Made by a program: the position numbers and the translations under genes. A stretch of DNA of 64,000 bases from Tatumella ptyseos ATCC 33301 (GTDB lineage Bacteria; Pseudomonadota; Gammaproteobacteria; Enterobacterales; Enterobacteriaceae): assembly GCF_000735525.1 (NCBI RefSeq), contig NZ_JMPR01000038.1, positions 1 through 64,000 of the forward strand, written 5' to 3'. Position 1 is the first letter of the stretch, and every line of letters begins with the position of its first letter. The notes under the pieces are model-generated. The model was not told the origin of the DNA. It saw only the letters and a list, made by a program, of their open reading frames with translations, and ran no database searches. Positions 1 to 8,143 of this stretch are shown in pieces.

Positions 1-686
1 CCGACCGGAAGCCGATGGCGCAGCATGCAGTCACTTTTAAGGGAGTCAGTGTTCGTCAGGCTTGCCAGATCTTTGCTATCAGTGAATGTTGTTACCGCTA
101 TAAGCCCGTTCTCCACAGGGAGAATCTGCAAATTTCTGACTGGCTGATTCGGATCACCGATAGTCAGAAAAACCGGGGATTCGGGCTTTGTTATCTGTAT
201 TTACGTAATGTGAAAGGATTCCGATGGAACCACAAAAGGATCTATCGTATCTATCGCGAACTGTCGCTTAACATGCGTATAAAGCCTAAAAAGCGGTTAA
301 AACGTGAAAAGCCTGAGCCACTGGTTGTCCCCGAAAGCCGTAACATAAGCTGGTCTATGGATTTTATGCATGATCAGCTATCAGATGGTCGTTCTGTGCG
401 TCTGCTGAATGTGATTGATGATTTCAACCGCGAAGCACTGGCTATTGAGGTTGATTTTTCACTCCCGGCTATCCGGGTCATAACAACACTGGAGCAGCTC
501 ATTGAATGGAAAGGAAAACCCATATCAATTCGGTGTGACAATGGTCCAGAGTATGCAGGTAATACACTGATGACATGGGCTAAACAACAGGATATCCGAC
601 TCAACTTTATTCAGCCGGGAAAACCTCAGCAGAATGCTTATATTGAGCGTTATAACCGGACAGTACGCTATGACTGGCTGGGTCAG

Positions 687-713
687 TGATCTTACCCAGC
701 AATAGTGGACACG
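687..713 (+). repeat. Left terminal inverted repeat of the nested IS
   Basis: The 27-bp end begins TGATCTTACCC and finishes with TGGACACG. It pairs with the reverse complement of 1529-1555, with seven mismatches clustered in the middle. Confidence 0.8.
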
Positions 714-751
714 CGACTAAGTGAGTAAACTCTCAACCAGAGGTGACTCAC

Positions 752-1057
752 ATGACAAAATCAGCATCAACATCAACTACCAAAAAGACCCGGAAGAAGC
801 ATACGCCTGAATTCCGCAACGAAGCCCTGAAACTGGCCGAACGCATCGGTGTTGCCGCAGCCGCACGCGAACTCAGCCTGTATGAGTCACAGCTCTACAA
901 CTGGCGCAGCAAACAGCAACAACAGGCAACCTCCTCTGAACGTGAGAGTGAACAGGCCGCTGAGATTGCCCGCCTGAAACGCCAGCTGGCTGAACGGGAC
1001 GAGGAACTAGCCATTCTCCAAAAGGCCGCGACATACTTTGCGAAGCGCCTGAAATGA
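752..1057 (+). CDS. IS3-family transposase OrfA (nested element)
   Basis: This is the short DNA-binding protein of IS3-family elements. It has a helix-turn-helix of the IS3/InsE type ([17 protein letters not shown] then a second helix around [13 protein letters not shown]) followed by a C-terminal leucine-zipper-like coiled coil ([20 protein letters not shown]). The ATG at 752 is preceded by AGAGG with suitable spacing; a GTG nine bases upstream is possible but less likely. Its end overlaps the orfB start by ATGA (1054-1057), the arrangement used for translational coupling or frameshifting to make OrfAB. OrfA looks intact, but its partner is destroyed. Confidence 0.85.
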   Translation: MTKSASTSTTKKTRKKHTPEFRNEALKLAERIGVAAAARELSLYESQLYNWRSKQQQQATSSERESEQAAEIARLKRQLAERDEELAILQKAATYFAKRLK

Positions 1058-1550
1058 AGTATGTCTTTATCGAAAAACATCAGGCTGAATTCAGCATCAA
1101 GGCCATGTGCCGGGTGCTTCAGGTTGCCCGCAGCGGCTGGTATGCGTGGCGTCTGCGTTGTCAGCAAATAACGCCACGTCAGCAGTTCCGCTCGCTTGTG
1201 ATACTGCTGTCCGTAAGGCATTCACTGAAGCAAAACAGCGTTATGGTGCGCCTCGTCTCGCTGACGAACTGCCTGAGTACAACGTCAAAACGATTGCAGC
1301 CAGTCTGCGACGTCAGGGACTTCGTGCAAAGGCTGCCCGGAATTTCAGCCCGGTCAGCTACAGTTCGGCGGATTATCAGGCACTGCTGAAACGACATAAT
1401 CTGCGTGGCAGCATGAGCGCCAGAGGATGCTGTTACGACAATGCCTGTGCGGAAAGTTTCTTCCACTCGCTGAAAGTCGAATGTATCTACGGAGAACGCT
1501 TTATCAGCCGTGAAATAATGCGAACGACCGTGTCCACATTGTGCGGGTAG
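1054..1550 (+). pseudogene. IS3-family OrfB remnant, frameshifted and missing the catalytic core
   Basis: The reading frame opens [16 protein letters not shown], typical for this OrfB. It loses frame near 1190, where homology continues in another frame ([13 protein letters not shown], then [20 protein letters not shown]). It then jumps directly to [16 protein letters not shown] and [20 protein letters not shown]. The segment normally between these, with the first two catalytic aspartates, is absent. The normal C-terminus after REIMR is also missing and the sequence runs straight into the right repeat. There is thus one frameshift, one internal deletion and one terminal deletion. Confidence 0.8.
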
Positions 1551-1555
1551 GATCA
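1529..1555 (-). repeat. Right terminal inverted repeat of the nested IS
   Basis: Read on the minus strand it begins TGATCCTACCC and ends TGGACACG, matching the left end at 687-713. The adjoining CAG at 1556-1558 is the second copy of the target duplication. Confidence 0.8.
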
Positions 1556-1689
1556 CAGCACCTGTTTTCGTCATTAAATGAATTGCAGGAATATGCGACA
1601 AAATGGCAATATTTTTATAATCACCAACGACCGAATATGGCACTGAATGGGTTTACACCGATGCAGCATATTCAGCGTATGGCCTGATT

Positions 1690-2880
1690 CTACTTATCAC
1701 CTCCGTTAAAAATGGGGGGATTACCATCCCTGCTGGCTAATTGATCGCATTTCTCAATAAGCGCTGACGCGATCAGTAATAAGACAGGGAGGATTATGGA
1801 ATATCGCGTCAGGATATTATGATGGTAAACAATAGGCATTAATATTCCACCTGCAATGTCACCTGTCAGGAACGCAGTCTGCCTGATGCCAAATACAGCA
1901 TGTGCCCGCCCCTTTTCAGCAATGTTCATCTCAATGAAATTGAGGATCAGCGACATCGTCGCTTTAAAAGTATAAAATGCAATAATGGTGAGCGCGAAAT
2001 AAAGCTTTATCTTCTCTGAAAGAAAGCATGCAGACAAGAAGACAGACGCTGACGAAAGCAATGTGAAAAGCATAAGAGAGTTATTAATTTCATACTTTTT
2101 TGTCAGAGAGACGTAGATATTTTTTAAAACAAATCCTAAAGCAACACCTGAAGATAAAATAACGCCAATACTATTAATTGAATATCCTATATCTTTTAAA
2201 TATATAGGTACCAGAGGGATAAAAATAGCCCAGCACAAACCTTGTGCAAAACAAGCCATGAAAATAAAAGTGGTTATTGTGTCAGGTTTTTTCATTAGGG
2301 ATAAGGATGCCCTATCTTTTTTATGCGTAGAAAAATCATCTTTATAGCCGGTTTTCGGCACAAAGAGCATACCAGACATTGCCAGTAATCCGGTGATCCA
2401 TAACGATATCTGGTATCCATTATGAAAATACAAAGACACAAATGAAACAAGTAAACCTGACAGCATAGCGCCAAAACTTTGCGATAACGTGCTGATGTTA
2501 TCAGTATGGAGAACCGCTTTCTTTCGGTTAACTTCATCAGTTTCAAGGATCAGTGCCCTGAGCGTAATGCCTGTTACGCTGGCTCCTATCCCGGCAGTCA
2601 GCCCGGTGAGGATGGCTAAAAGAGCATTCTGAGGGTAAGCTCTCATCACGAGACCGGCGCCGTATAAGGCATAGCCGATAAGAAGGGCACACCGGATGCC
2701 TGTTTTTGCCAGCAGCGATGAGTAAAAAATTGATAGTGAACCCGCCACCGCCATTGCAACATACGATAGCGAAAATAAATTTAACTTACCTTCTCCAGCC
2801 CAGAATAGAGGCTGGAGGGTTTTCGATATCCACATCGGGAACAGAAATAAAGCATTAAGTAAATAGATCCTCTTTTGCAT
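1690..2880 (-). CDS. MFS transporter, C-terminus encoded by the IS end
   Basis: This 396-residue protein has about twelve hydrophobic segments in two halves joined by a charged loop near residues 175-195 (TGYKDDFSTHKKDRAS), as in major facilitator permeases of the inner membrane. The substrate cannot be told. It has no obvious operon partner. The last residues (about NPPIFNGGDK) and the stop codon are read from the terminal repeat of the adjacent IS3-family element, so the original 3' end has been replaced. Only the cytoplasmic tail after the last helix is affected, so function may survive. The gene is AT-rich compared with the core genes in this window, which suggests transfer. Confidence 0.7.
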   Translation of the reverse strand: MQKRIYLLNALFLFPMWISKTLQPLFWAGEGKLNLFSLSYVAMAVAGSLSIFYSSLLAKTGIRCALLIGYALYGAGLVMRAYPQNALLAILTGLTAGIGASVTGITLRALILETDEVNRKKAVLHTDNISTLSQSFGAMLSGLLVSFVSLYFHNGYQISLWITGLLAMSGMLFVPKTGYKDDFSTHKKDRASLSLMKKPDTITTFIFMACFAQGLCWAIFIPLVPIYLKDIGYSINSIGVILSSGVALGFVLKNIYVSLTKKYEINNSLMLFTLLSSASVFLSACFLSEKIKLYFALTIIAFYTFKATMSLILNFIEMNIAEKGRAHAVFGIRQTAFLTGDIAGGILMPIVYHHNILTRYSIILPVLLLIASALIEKCDQLASRDGNPPIFNGGDK

Positions 2881-3261
2881 TACACCTTCTCATCTTGTAG
2901 GTACGCTAAGTTTTCTTTGATAACTTCATAGTCTGCAAAAAGTTCAGAGGCTACCCTCAACGCGTCTTAAGCCGAAGAATTTGAATTAAATAAATTGCTT
3001 TCAGCAGGAAGTATATACCAGTCGGATTGAGCGTAGCTACCGTATCGTAGCATCCATTCTGTCTGATCAGCGTAGCCATTTTCAAGTGGCTATTTAAATA
3101 CCAGTTTATCAGCATGCATCTCGATGATCACGGAATTAACATAGTACCTTGCGCTTAAAAATATGAAGCTGTAATCACCTTATGATTGTATGCATTCAAA
3201 GATGATGTTATTAATGTTACCTCCCTGTAGAATCATTAACTATTGAATGTCAGGAGAACAT
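2881..3261. other. Intergenic region between divergent genes
   Basis: This AT-rich spacer of about 380 bases lies between the MFS gene (minus) and the orphan gene (plus) and should hold both promoters. It contains repeated GTAGC words around 3030-3075 (GCGTAGCTACC, ATCGTAGCATCC, GCGTAGCC). No gene, RNA or clear operator was found. Confidence 0.4.
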
Positions 3262-4029
3262 ATGCCAAGAGGACTACTATCAGGCCGGGACTACACAGAA
3301 CTCGATATTTTTAATCCGGTTTTATACCCGAGAATGAAAGAAGAACCACTCCTTGATGAGGACGATTGCATTGTTGTTCCAGTCAGAAATGAGAACACCC
3401 CCCATTTCAGAAGAGTAGGAATACCCTCTTTTGGTAACAGGTTAGGCAGAGCCGAGAACAATCCGACGCATGATAATTGTGTGAATTACTTATGTGATAA
3501 TCTAAACAATGAGAATATTAACTCCATTACTTTCTTTACGTATGTTTTTAATGAAAATAAAGATCGTGAAGAAAAAATTATTTTCAGCGCTTTGGCTAAT
3601 AGTTATTATCAATGGTATAGTGAGGCAGATGCGCGCATCGCATTTCATGATGGCTCTTACATTCAACCTGATATAGGAGGAAGGGATAGAAATAAGTTTT
3701 TCCCTCGTTCGGCTTACCCAAATATTATCATAGAAGTTGTACGTACTCATCATCCTGATAAGGATACCTATGAGAAACTTCTCGAACTTTCAAAAAACAA
3801 TCACCATATCTATTTTTACTTCATTAACGAAGGAAGTAACAGCTCCAAGCTAAATAGACTATCTGTCAAAAATAACACATTAAAGATCAGAGTGTCATAT
3901 TACCTTGTCGGTGGTCAGCTATATAAGAACGGAACTCCTATTTATTCTAAAAAAACAAATGAATCTTTCGATCATTGGTATCAATATTTAAAAAATAGCT
4001 TTTTTATTAATGCCATGGAAAATGCTTAA
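3262..4029 (+). CDS. AT-rich orphan protein with a PD-(D/E)XK-like pattern
   Basis: I do not recognise the family. The 255-residue protein is soluble, with no signal peptide or membrane segment. The middle holds a pattern reminiscent of PD-(D/E)XK nuclease folds of the CoiA/Vsr-like type: a conserved-looking helix with THDNCVNYL (about 69-76), then QPDIGGRD (Asp near 137), then NIIIEVVRTHHPDK (Glu near 158), where a beta strand ends in E-x-V-x-TH. The usual Lys is replaced, so activity is uncertain. The start at 3262 is preferred over the ATG at 3247 because AGGAGA lies just before it. The gene is clearly AT-rich and stands alone, so horizontal origin is likely. A defence or restriction role is speculation. 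Confidence 0.55.
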   Translation: MPRGLLSGRDYTELDIFNPVLYPRMKEEPLLDEDDCIVVPVRNENTPHFRRVGIPSFGNRLGRAENNPTHDNCVNYLCDNLNNENINSITFFTYVFNENKDREEKIIFSALANSYYQWYSEADARIAFHDGSYIQPDIGGRDRNKFFPRSAYPNIIIEVVRTHHPDKDTYEKLLELSKNNHHIYFYFINEGSNSSKLNRLSVKNNTLKIRVSYYLVGGQLYKNGTPIYSKKTNESFDHWYQYLKNSFFINAMENA

Positions 4030-4336
4030 CAAGAAAAAACGGCTGAATCCTATTACTCTAAGTAATAAATAGTGTTAGGATCCAACAAGATAAATTATAG
4101 TGCTAACATTAAAAAAGATACCTTTCAGCGCTTCAGAATATATGAAGCATCTTAAAAATTAATTATTGCAATCAGATAAAATAATCTCCCATCCATCGTA
4201 TCACCCTATTATATTGATATTTTTCCCACTCACTCTTAACGTACAATCATACTCATTGATCACATATGGCGGACCGTAGCAACGTCGTTATTAACTAAAA
4301 TTTTCCACGGATTTATAGTTGCTCAGGGGGATCTTT

Positions 4337-4435
4337 ATGACTCAATTAACCTCAAACCTGCATGATATTGATGAGGTCATAACCTGTTTATTGCTCATAT
4401 TCCCGGGACGATCACCTGCGCTTATCGGCAGGTGA
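4337..4435 (+). CDS. Candidate 32-residue small ORF with strong ribosome binding site
   Basis: An ATG at 4337 follows CAGGGGGATC with suitable spacing and opens a 32-codon frame, starting MTQLTSNLHDIDEV, with a hydrophobic centre (CLLLIF) and a basic end (PGRSPALIGR). The stop codon lies inside a 9-bp inverted repeat (4411-4436), so translation would run into a terminator-like hairpin. It is convergent with the MccF-like gene that ends at 4443. It may be a leader peptide, a small toxin or nothing. No homolog is known to me. Confidence 0.3.
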   Translation: MTQLTSNLHDIDEVITCLLLIFPGRSPALIGR

Positions 4436-4436
4436 T
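4411..4436. terminator. Hairpin between convergent genes
   Basis: ATCACCTGC and GCAGGTGAT form a perfect 9-bp stem with an 8-base loop directly after the stop of the MccF-like gene. There is no T-run on either strand, so intrinsic termination is only probable. Confidence 0.5.
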
Positions 4437-4442
4437 AACTCA

Positions 4443-5465
4443 TCAACGCAAATATTGCCCCGTAATAGCGATGGTCTGATTATCGAAATCAATGCGTAAC
4501 GGAATTCCCAATGGCAGAGTCAGCATCGGATGTGTATGGCAACAATCAAAACCATCGACCAGCGGTAACGGCTTATATTCCAACACTTCCCGTAATACAT
4601 CAGCAGGACGTCGGCCGGTGCCTGCATCATCGAACAGTTCATGTTTACCTAAAATGATCGCTGCTGCTTTATCCAATATACCGTTCAGTTTTAGCATAGA
4701 GAATAAGCGTTCAACAGTCGCGATATCTTTCAGACTGTCTTCTATAAACAGGATATCGCCATCCTGTATTTCAGGCATCCATTCAGTGCCCATAATGCCC
4801 GAAAGAGTATTCAGGTTACCGCCTGTTACGCGCCCTTCCACGATACCAGCCCCTGTAAAAAGGCAGTTGTTTTCATAGAGTATTTTAGGCCTGACAGGCT
4901 CCACGTCATCCCAGTTCAGACGTTCATCCGTCCATTTTTCCGGAAGACGATATTCATAGGAGCCTGTCCGGGGTTGCATCAATAATTCAGAAAACGACTG
5001 CCAGGTTTCGTTGACCAGTGGGGGGAATTCGCCGAAAGAAGCTACCAGGGCCGGTCCGTAAAAGGTAATCAAACCTGTTCGGGCGTAAATCCCTGCGAGC
5101 AGTGCAGTCGCATCGGAGTAACCAATGATTATTTTCGGATCCTCTGTCAGCGCCTGATAATCAAGATAGGGCAAAAGCGAATTACTGTTAGTGCCGCCGA
5201 TAACTGACATAATACAGCGTACATCGGGGTCGCGGATCAGCGCATTAAGTTCTTCAGCCCGCTCTTTAATAGAGCCTGAACGATAGTAATCTGACCGGCC
5301 AGTAAGACTTCCGGCTTTGAGCTGAAATCCTTTGTTTTCAAAAAACAATTTTGCACGATTAAAACGGTTAGGTGCAGTCATCGTTGCCGGAGATGAGGGT
5401 GAAAAAAAACCAATCGTATCACCGGGTTTTAAAGCAGGTGCAAGCAGCTTCGGCTTTATCGTCAT
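4443..5465 (-). CDS. S66-family serine carboxypeptidase, MccF-like
   Basis: The 340-residue length and sequence fit the MccF branch of the LD-carboxypeptidase (S66) family. These cytoplasmic enzymes cleave peptide or acyl-amide bonds; MccF itself protects against microcin C by cutting the toxic aminoacyl-adenylate. The expected Ser-Glu-His triad is visible: Ser117 in GYSDAT, Glu242 in LFIEDS and His312 in CCHTHPM. The N-terminal KPGDTIGFFSPSSP and GGTNSNSLLPYLD are typical. A true LdcA is present elsewhere (41691-42632), so this is the second S66 protein in the window and is more likely a detoxification or immunity enzyme than a murein enzyme. The start at 5465 is the first in-frame ATG after an upstream GAGG. 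Confidence 0.8.
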   Translation of the reverse strand: MTIKPKLLAPALKPGDTIGFFSPSSPATMTAPNRFNRAKLFFENKGFQLKAGSLTGRSDYYRSGSIKERAEELNALIRDPDVRCIMSVIGGTNSNSLLPYLDYQALTEDPKIIIGYSDATALLAGIYARTGLITFYGPALVASFGEFPPLVNETWQSFSELLMQPRTGSYEYRLPEKWTDERLNWDDVEPVRPKILYENNCLFTGAGIVEGRVTGGNLNTLSGIMGTEWMPEIQDGDILFIEDSLKDIATVERLFSMLKLNGILDKAAAIILGKHELFDDAGTGRRPADVLREVLEYKPLPLVDGFDCCHTHPMLTLPLGIPLRIDFDNQTIAITGQYLR

Positions 5466-5820
5466 TTGTCGGTATCCTCTGTCAGCGCAAGTTATATCGT
5501 CCCGAACGTTTTCGTCTTAAATAAATTTAACGGCTGTACTATGAACTGAAGCCCGATCATCAGAAGCTGTTGTTTTATCCCGGAGGCCAGGTTATCGCAA
5601 TCACTATACCGGTGAACAGAGGAGAAGGATCAGCTCTGCCCATAAGTTCAGAGGCCGGACGACCCTGTAGAGTCTGCTTTCTATTGACTGATCAGGTTAA
5701 TCAGAGATGTTCCTGACAGCATTTCGGCTGATTGCGGTGAGGATCCTGCACCTTATCAGACCACTGACCGGCCTGATTCGATACCAGTAGGGGGTAAAAC
5801 TGCGTTTTACCGTAAGACCT
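5466..5820. other. Intergenic region
   Basis: About 355 bases separate two minus-strand genes. The part next to 5465 should hold the promoter of the MccF-like gene. No further gene or clear motif was seen. Confidence 0.4.
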
Positions 5821-6420
5821 TTACTCCACCAGTCGGATCCCTAAACTCTCAAGCAGTGGCAGTGCCTCCCATTTGGTGAACGTAGCCCCGGTCACGATAT
5901 TATGCCGTACGTCCAGGTTAAAGCCCCACGAATTGGTAAAATCTGCCTTACGCAGGATAGTCTGGTTAAATAAGCTTTCTGAAAAATCACACCCCGTCAT
6001 GATGGCTTCGGAGAGATCACTTTCTCTGAAGTCTGCCCCGACCAGCCTGCACTCTTCCATTCTCACCCGGTGCAACGTTAATCCCATAAAAGAAGCATGA
6101 GTCAGCAGTGAATGGGTAAAACGGAGATCGGGATCCGGATTAAACACCGGCCAGTCTCCCCTCGTCCAGTCGATGCCGGTCAGTTTGCATTCATGGAACT
6201 GAATATCATAGAAACGGGACTGCGGGATCTCAACAACCGCGAGGTTGCAATAATTAAAGGTACAACCGGTAAATTTGCACCCGGAAAATTTAGCAGAAGA
6301 AAAATTACAATGTGAAAACTCACATTCTTCGAAGATCGTGTCTTTGACACTCAGGCCAGAAAAATCTGTTTCAGTAAAAACCCTGTCCGGATACTCTGAA
6401 TGACTCTCTATCAGTTGCAT
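5821..6420 (-). CDS. Pentapeptide repeat protein, McbG/Qnr-like
   Basis: This 199-residue protein consists of A(D/N)LXX-type pentapeptide repeats (FSGLS, FEECEFSHCNFSSAKFSGC, FTGCTFNYCNL, then a second block ADFRESDLSEAIMTGCDF) broken by a short linker near residues 90-110. This two-block layout, and an ending of the type LESLGIRLVE, resembles the McbG and Qnr proteins. Those fold into right-handed beta helices that mimic DNA and protect DNA gyrase from microcin B17 or quinolones. The start at 6420 is chosen because GGAG lies at good spacing; an upstream in-frame ATG at 6471 has no such site. Protection of gyrase is a family-based guess. Confidence 0.75.
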   Translation of the reverse strand: MQLIESHSEYPDRVFTETDFSGLSVKDTIFEECEFSHCNFSSAKFSGCKFTGCTFNYCNLAVVEIPQSRFYDIQFHECKLTGIDWTRGDWPVFNPDPDLRFTHSLLTHASFMGLTLHRVRMEECRLVGADFRESDLSEAIMTGCDFSESLFNQTILRKADFTNSWGFNLDVRHNIVTGATFTKWEALPLLESLGIRLVE

Positions 6421-6566
6421 AAATGCTCCGACCGGCAATAAAAAGGATACCGGGGTATACGGTACCGGCAAATATCATGGCTGGCGAGAGTATTCTTCTG
6501 TCAGGGATCCTGCCATTGCGGATAGTTGGGCCGGAGATCCGATCATTCAAACCGATACTCATTCTT

Positions 6567-7047
6567 TCAGTCGACAAGATCAATGAACATATGCATACAG
6601 CGAAGCCCGGCCTGAGCGAGTCCGGAAAAATGGTTGTCTTCGCCGATCAGTAAGAAGCCATGTTTCTGATAAAATGACTGCGCGTTCGGGGTGGAAGACA
6701 ACGTCAGTCGTTTAAATCCACGTCGCTGTGCTTCACTTTTAATCGCTTCGATGATCTTACTGGCACAACCTTTCTTTTCCAAAATAGTCCGGTAGCGTGA
6801 AAATAGCCTCTACACTTCCGGCGGCCAGATCCAGATATCTGGTGGCTACAAGACCATCACGGGGGTCTTCCGCCACAAAGAAAGGGTTTTGGGTGATCTC
6901 TTCCCTGTAATTTTCCGGCATGACGTCAGGGGTCCAGGCATGAATTACCGTGGCGCGATAAACCGCTTTACACCCTTCCCGGATTGCAAGGTTTCTTATA
7001 TTCCAGCATTCTTCCGCCTCTTCAGCGAGGGCTTGTCTGATTTTCAT
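6567..7047 (-). pseudogene. GNAT acetyltransferase broken by a frameshift
   Basis: The N-terminal part (7047 down to about 6775) starts MKIRQALAEEAEECWNIRN and runs to the strand EAIFTLPDYFGK. The C-terminal part continues in another frame as KGCASKIIEAIKSEAQRRG and ends at FIDLVD (6567). The break lies in the run GGAAAAGAAAGG on the minus strand, exactly at the acetyl-CoA-binding loop (GKGCAS). Removing either one A or a four-base unit restores a single frame of about 160 residues. This is either a real pseudogene or a homopolymer error. The target of the enzyme is unknown. Confidence 0.75.
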
Positions 7048-7552
7048 GGCTATTCCATCTTGATGGTGATCGGGTAGTTATATCTATCACAAAATACCGC
7101 CACGTTGATCACCTTATTTATCAAAAGCAACGGGTTACACCCGCCGCCTGGCAGAAAAATAACTGTAATATGATTTTCTCCGCAGGCAGATTGACAGAGA
7201 GTGCTGCGGCTTATATCAGGGACCGGATGAAGCGATTTTTCGCGCCCCGCAAAGAACCCACCAGCTATCCCGTCCGCCACCCGCGGGCATCGCTTCAATC
7301 TTCTTTCACTCACTCACGGCGAAGCCGCTATGCCTGAATCAGGACCGATATTCCGGTCATAAGGAACCCGGAGAACATCAGGGATCACCCGGCTGGCAGA
7401 TTTCCACCGGAGTTTAATTACTCCTTTTATTTTATCGGTCTGATATATTAGCGGCACGCATGTATGAACAGTTCTTATTCAGCCTCTGTGATACTGAGGG
7501 CAGTTATTGAATCTGACCGACAGACTCAACGCTTCAATAAAGGAATTTTACG
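7048..7552. other. Intergenic region
   Basis: About 500 bases without a supportable gene. A weak hairpin GGAGT-TTAATT-ACTCC followed by TTTTATTTTAT lies at 7409-7430 and could end transcription on the plus strand. A TATATT at about 7444 could be a -10 element for the following ASCH gene. Confidence 0.4.
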
Positions 7553-7963
7553 ATGGCACTGATCGACGATCTTAAAAAGAAGTATCCTCAGTCACTGGCA
7601 TGGGCGTTCGGTGACAGTCCTGAAATGGCAGATGAACTGTCTGACCTGGTCTGTCGGGGATTAAAAACCGCATCCTGCGGGTCCCTGTCTGCATTCCGGG
7701 AAGACCCTGATGCGCCGCGACCTGGCAGCATCAATATCATCCTTAACGGACAAGATGTACCGGTCTGTGTCATCCGTACGATATCAACCCGCCTGTTACG
7801 CTTTTCAGAAGCGACCGAAGCACTGGCAATAAAAGAAGGTGAAGGCGATTTAAGTCTGGAATACTGGCGACAGGAACATAAAGAGTTCTTCACCCGGGAA
7901 GGAACCTATTCCGACGATATGGAGATTGTGGCAGAAGAATTTGAAGTTATTGAACTACTGTAA
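7553..7963 (+). CDS. ASCH domain protein
   Basis: The 136-residue protein is a single ASCH domain, a PUA-like beta barrel linked to RNA binding. One bacterial relative (Zymomonas) has been described as a ribonuclease. It shows the usual WAFGDSPEMADEL start, the GLKTASCGSL motif with Lys and Thr at about 37-38, the strand PVCVIRTI and the ending EGEGDLSLEYWRQEHKEFF. The ATG at 7553 follows AAAGGA. It stands alone with its own upstream spacer. A role in RNA turnover or translation control is inferred from the fold only. Confidence 0.8.
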   Translation: MALIDDLKKKYPQSLAWAFGDSPEMADELSDLVCRGLKTASCGSLSAFREDPDAPRPGSINIILNGQDVPVCVIRTISTRLLRFSEATEALAIKEGEGDLSLEYWRQEHKEFFTREGTYSDDMEIVAEEFEVIELL

Positions 7964-8143
7964 TCAGACTCCCGGGGGCTGGTGATTTTCGCCAGCGATA
8001 TCACTATTTCGCGATACTGGCAGGAATGCCGTGCTCCCGGAGGACCTTAAGGAGTTTAAGATGTTTATTCACTATCCTGAGAGGATAGGGGCAAGGCATG
8101 TAATTTTATCTTCACACCTTAATTTACTCAGGGGATATCATCT

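Larger units (their letters stand above)
687..1555 (+). mobile_element. Nested IS3-family element (IS1400/ISEhe3-like), internally deleted, 869 bp
   Basis: Both ends are visible. The left end starts TGATCTTACCC and the right end finishes GGGTAGGATCA. The terminal 27 bases are inverted repeats with 20 of 27 positions matching. The element is flanked by a 3-bp direct repeat CAG (684-686 and 1556-1558), the usual target-site duplication for this family. Full-length relatives are about 1.2 kb, so this copy is shorter by roughly 0.35 kb, and the missing part is within and at the end of orfB. It cannot make a working transposase and could only move if one were supplied in trans. Confidence 0.85.
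15..1687 (+). pseudogene. IS3-family transposase OrfB, interrupted by an insertion element
   Basis: This is a DDE integrase-type transposase. The first part (15-686, 224 codons) has an N-terminal helical region, then the rve core with SMDFMHD (first Asp), CDNGPEY (second Asp) and the [12 protein letters not shown] stretch carrying the catalytic Glu. Reading stops right after RYDWLGQ, where another IS begins. The remaining 43 codons are found at 1559-1687 and read HLFSSLNELQEYATKW and onward to QHIQRMA and a stop. If 687-1555 and one copy of the CAG target duplication are removed, the two parts join in frame. The gene was therefore intact before insertion and is now broken. The start at 15 fits the usual MA-x-AV N-terminus of the group. 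Confidence 0.85.
1..1726 (+). mobile_element. IS3-family element (IS407-like), left end outside the window, interrupted by a second IS
   Basis: The transposase fragments at 15-686 and 1559-1687 belong to one IS3-family OrfB, and the element is cut by the nested IS at 687-1555. The left end and orfA lie before the window. The right end is placed near 1726 because the non-coding tail after the stop codon (CCTCCGTTAAAAATGGGG at 1701-1717) looks like an IS3-type terminal repeat and ends in CA. The left repeat is not visible, so this boundary is an estimate good to several bases. Confidence 0.7.

Noticed and set aside
895-1643. Minus-strand open frames across the nested IS
   Set aside because: They are antisense to orfA and orfB and have no ribosome binding site or family resemblance.
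7050-7313. 87-codon minus-strand frame
   Set aside because: No ribosome binding site, odd composition and no family; the region looks intergenic.
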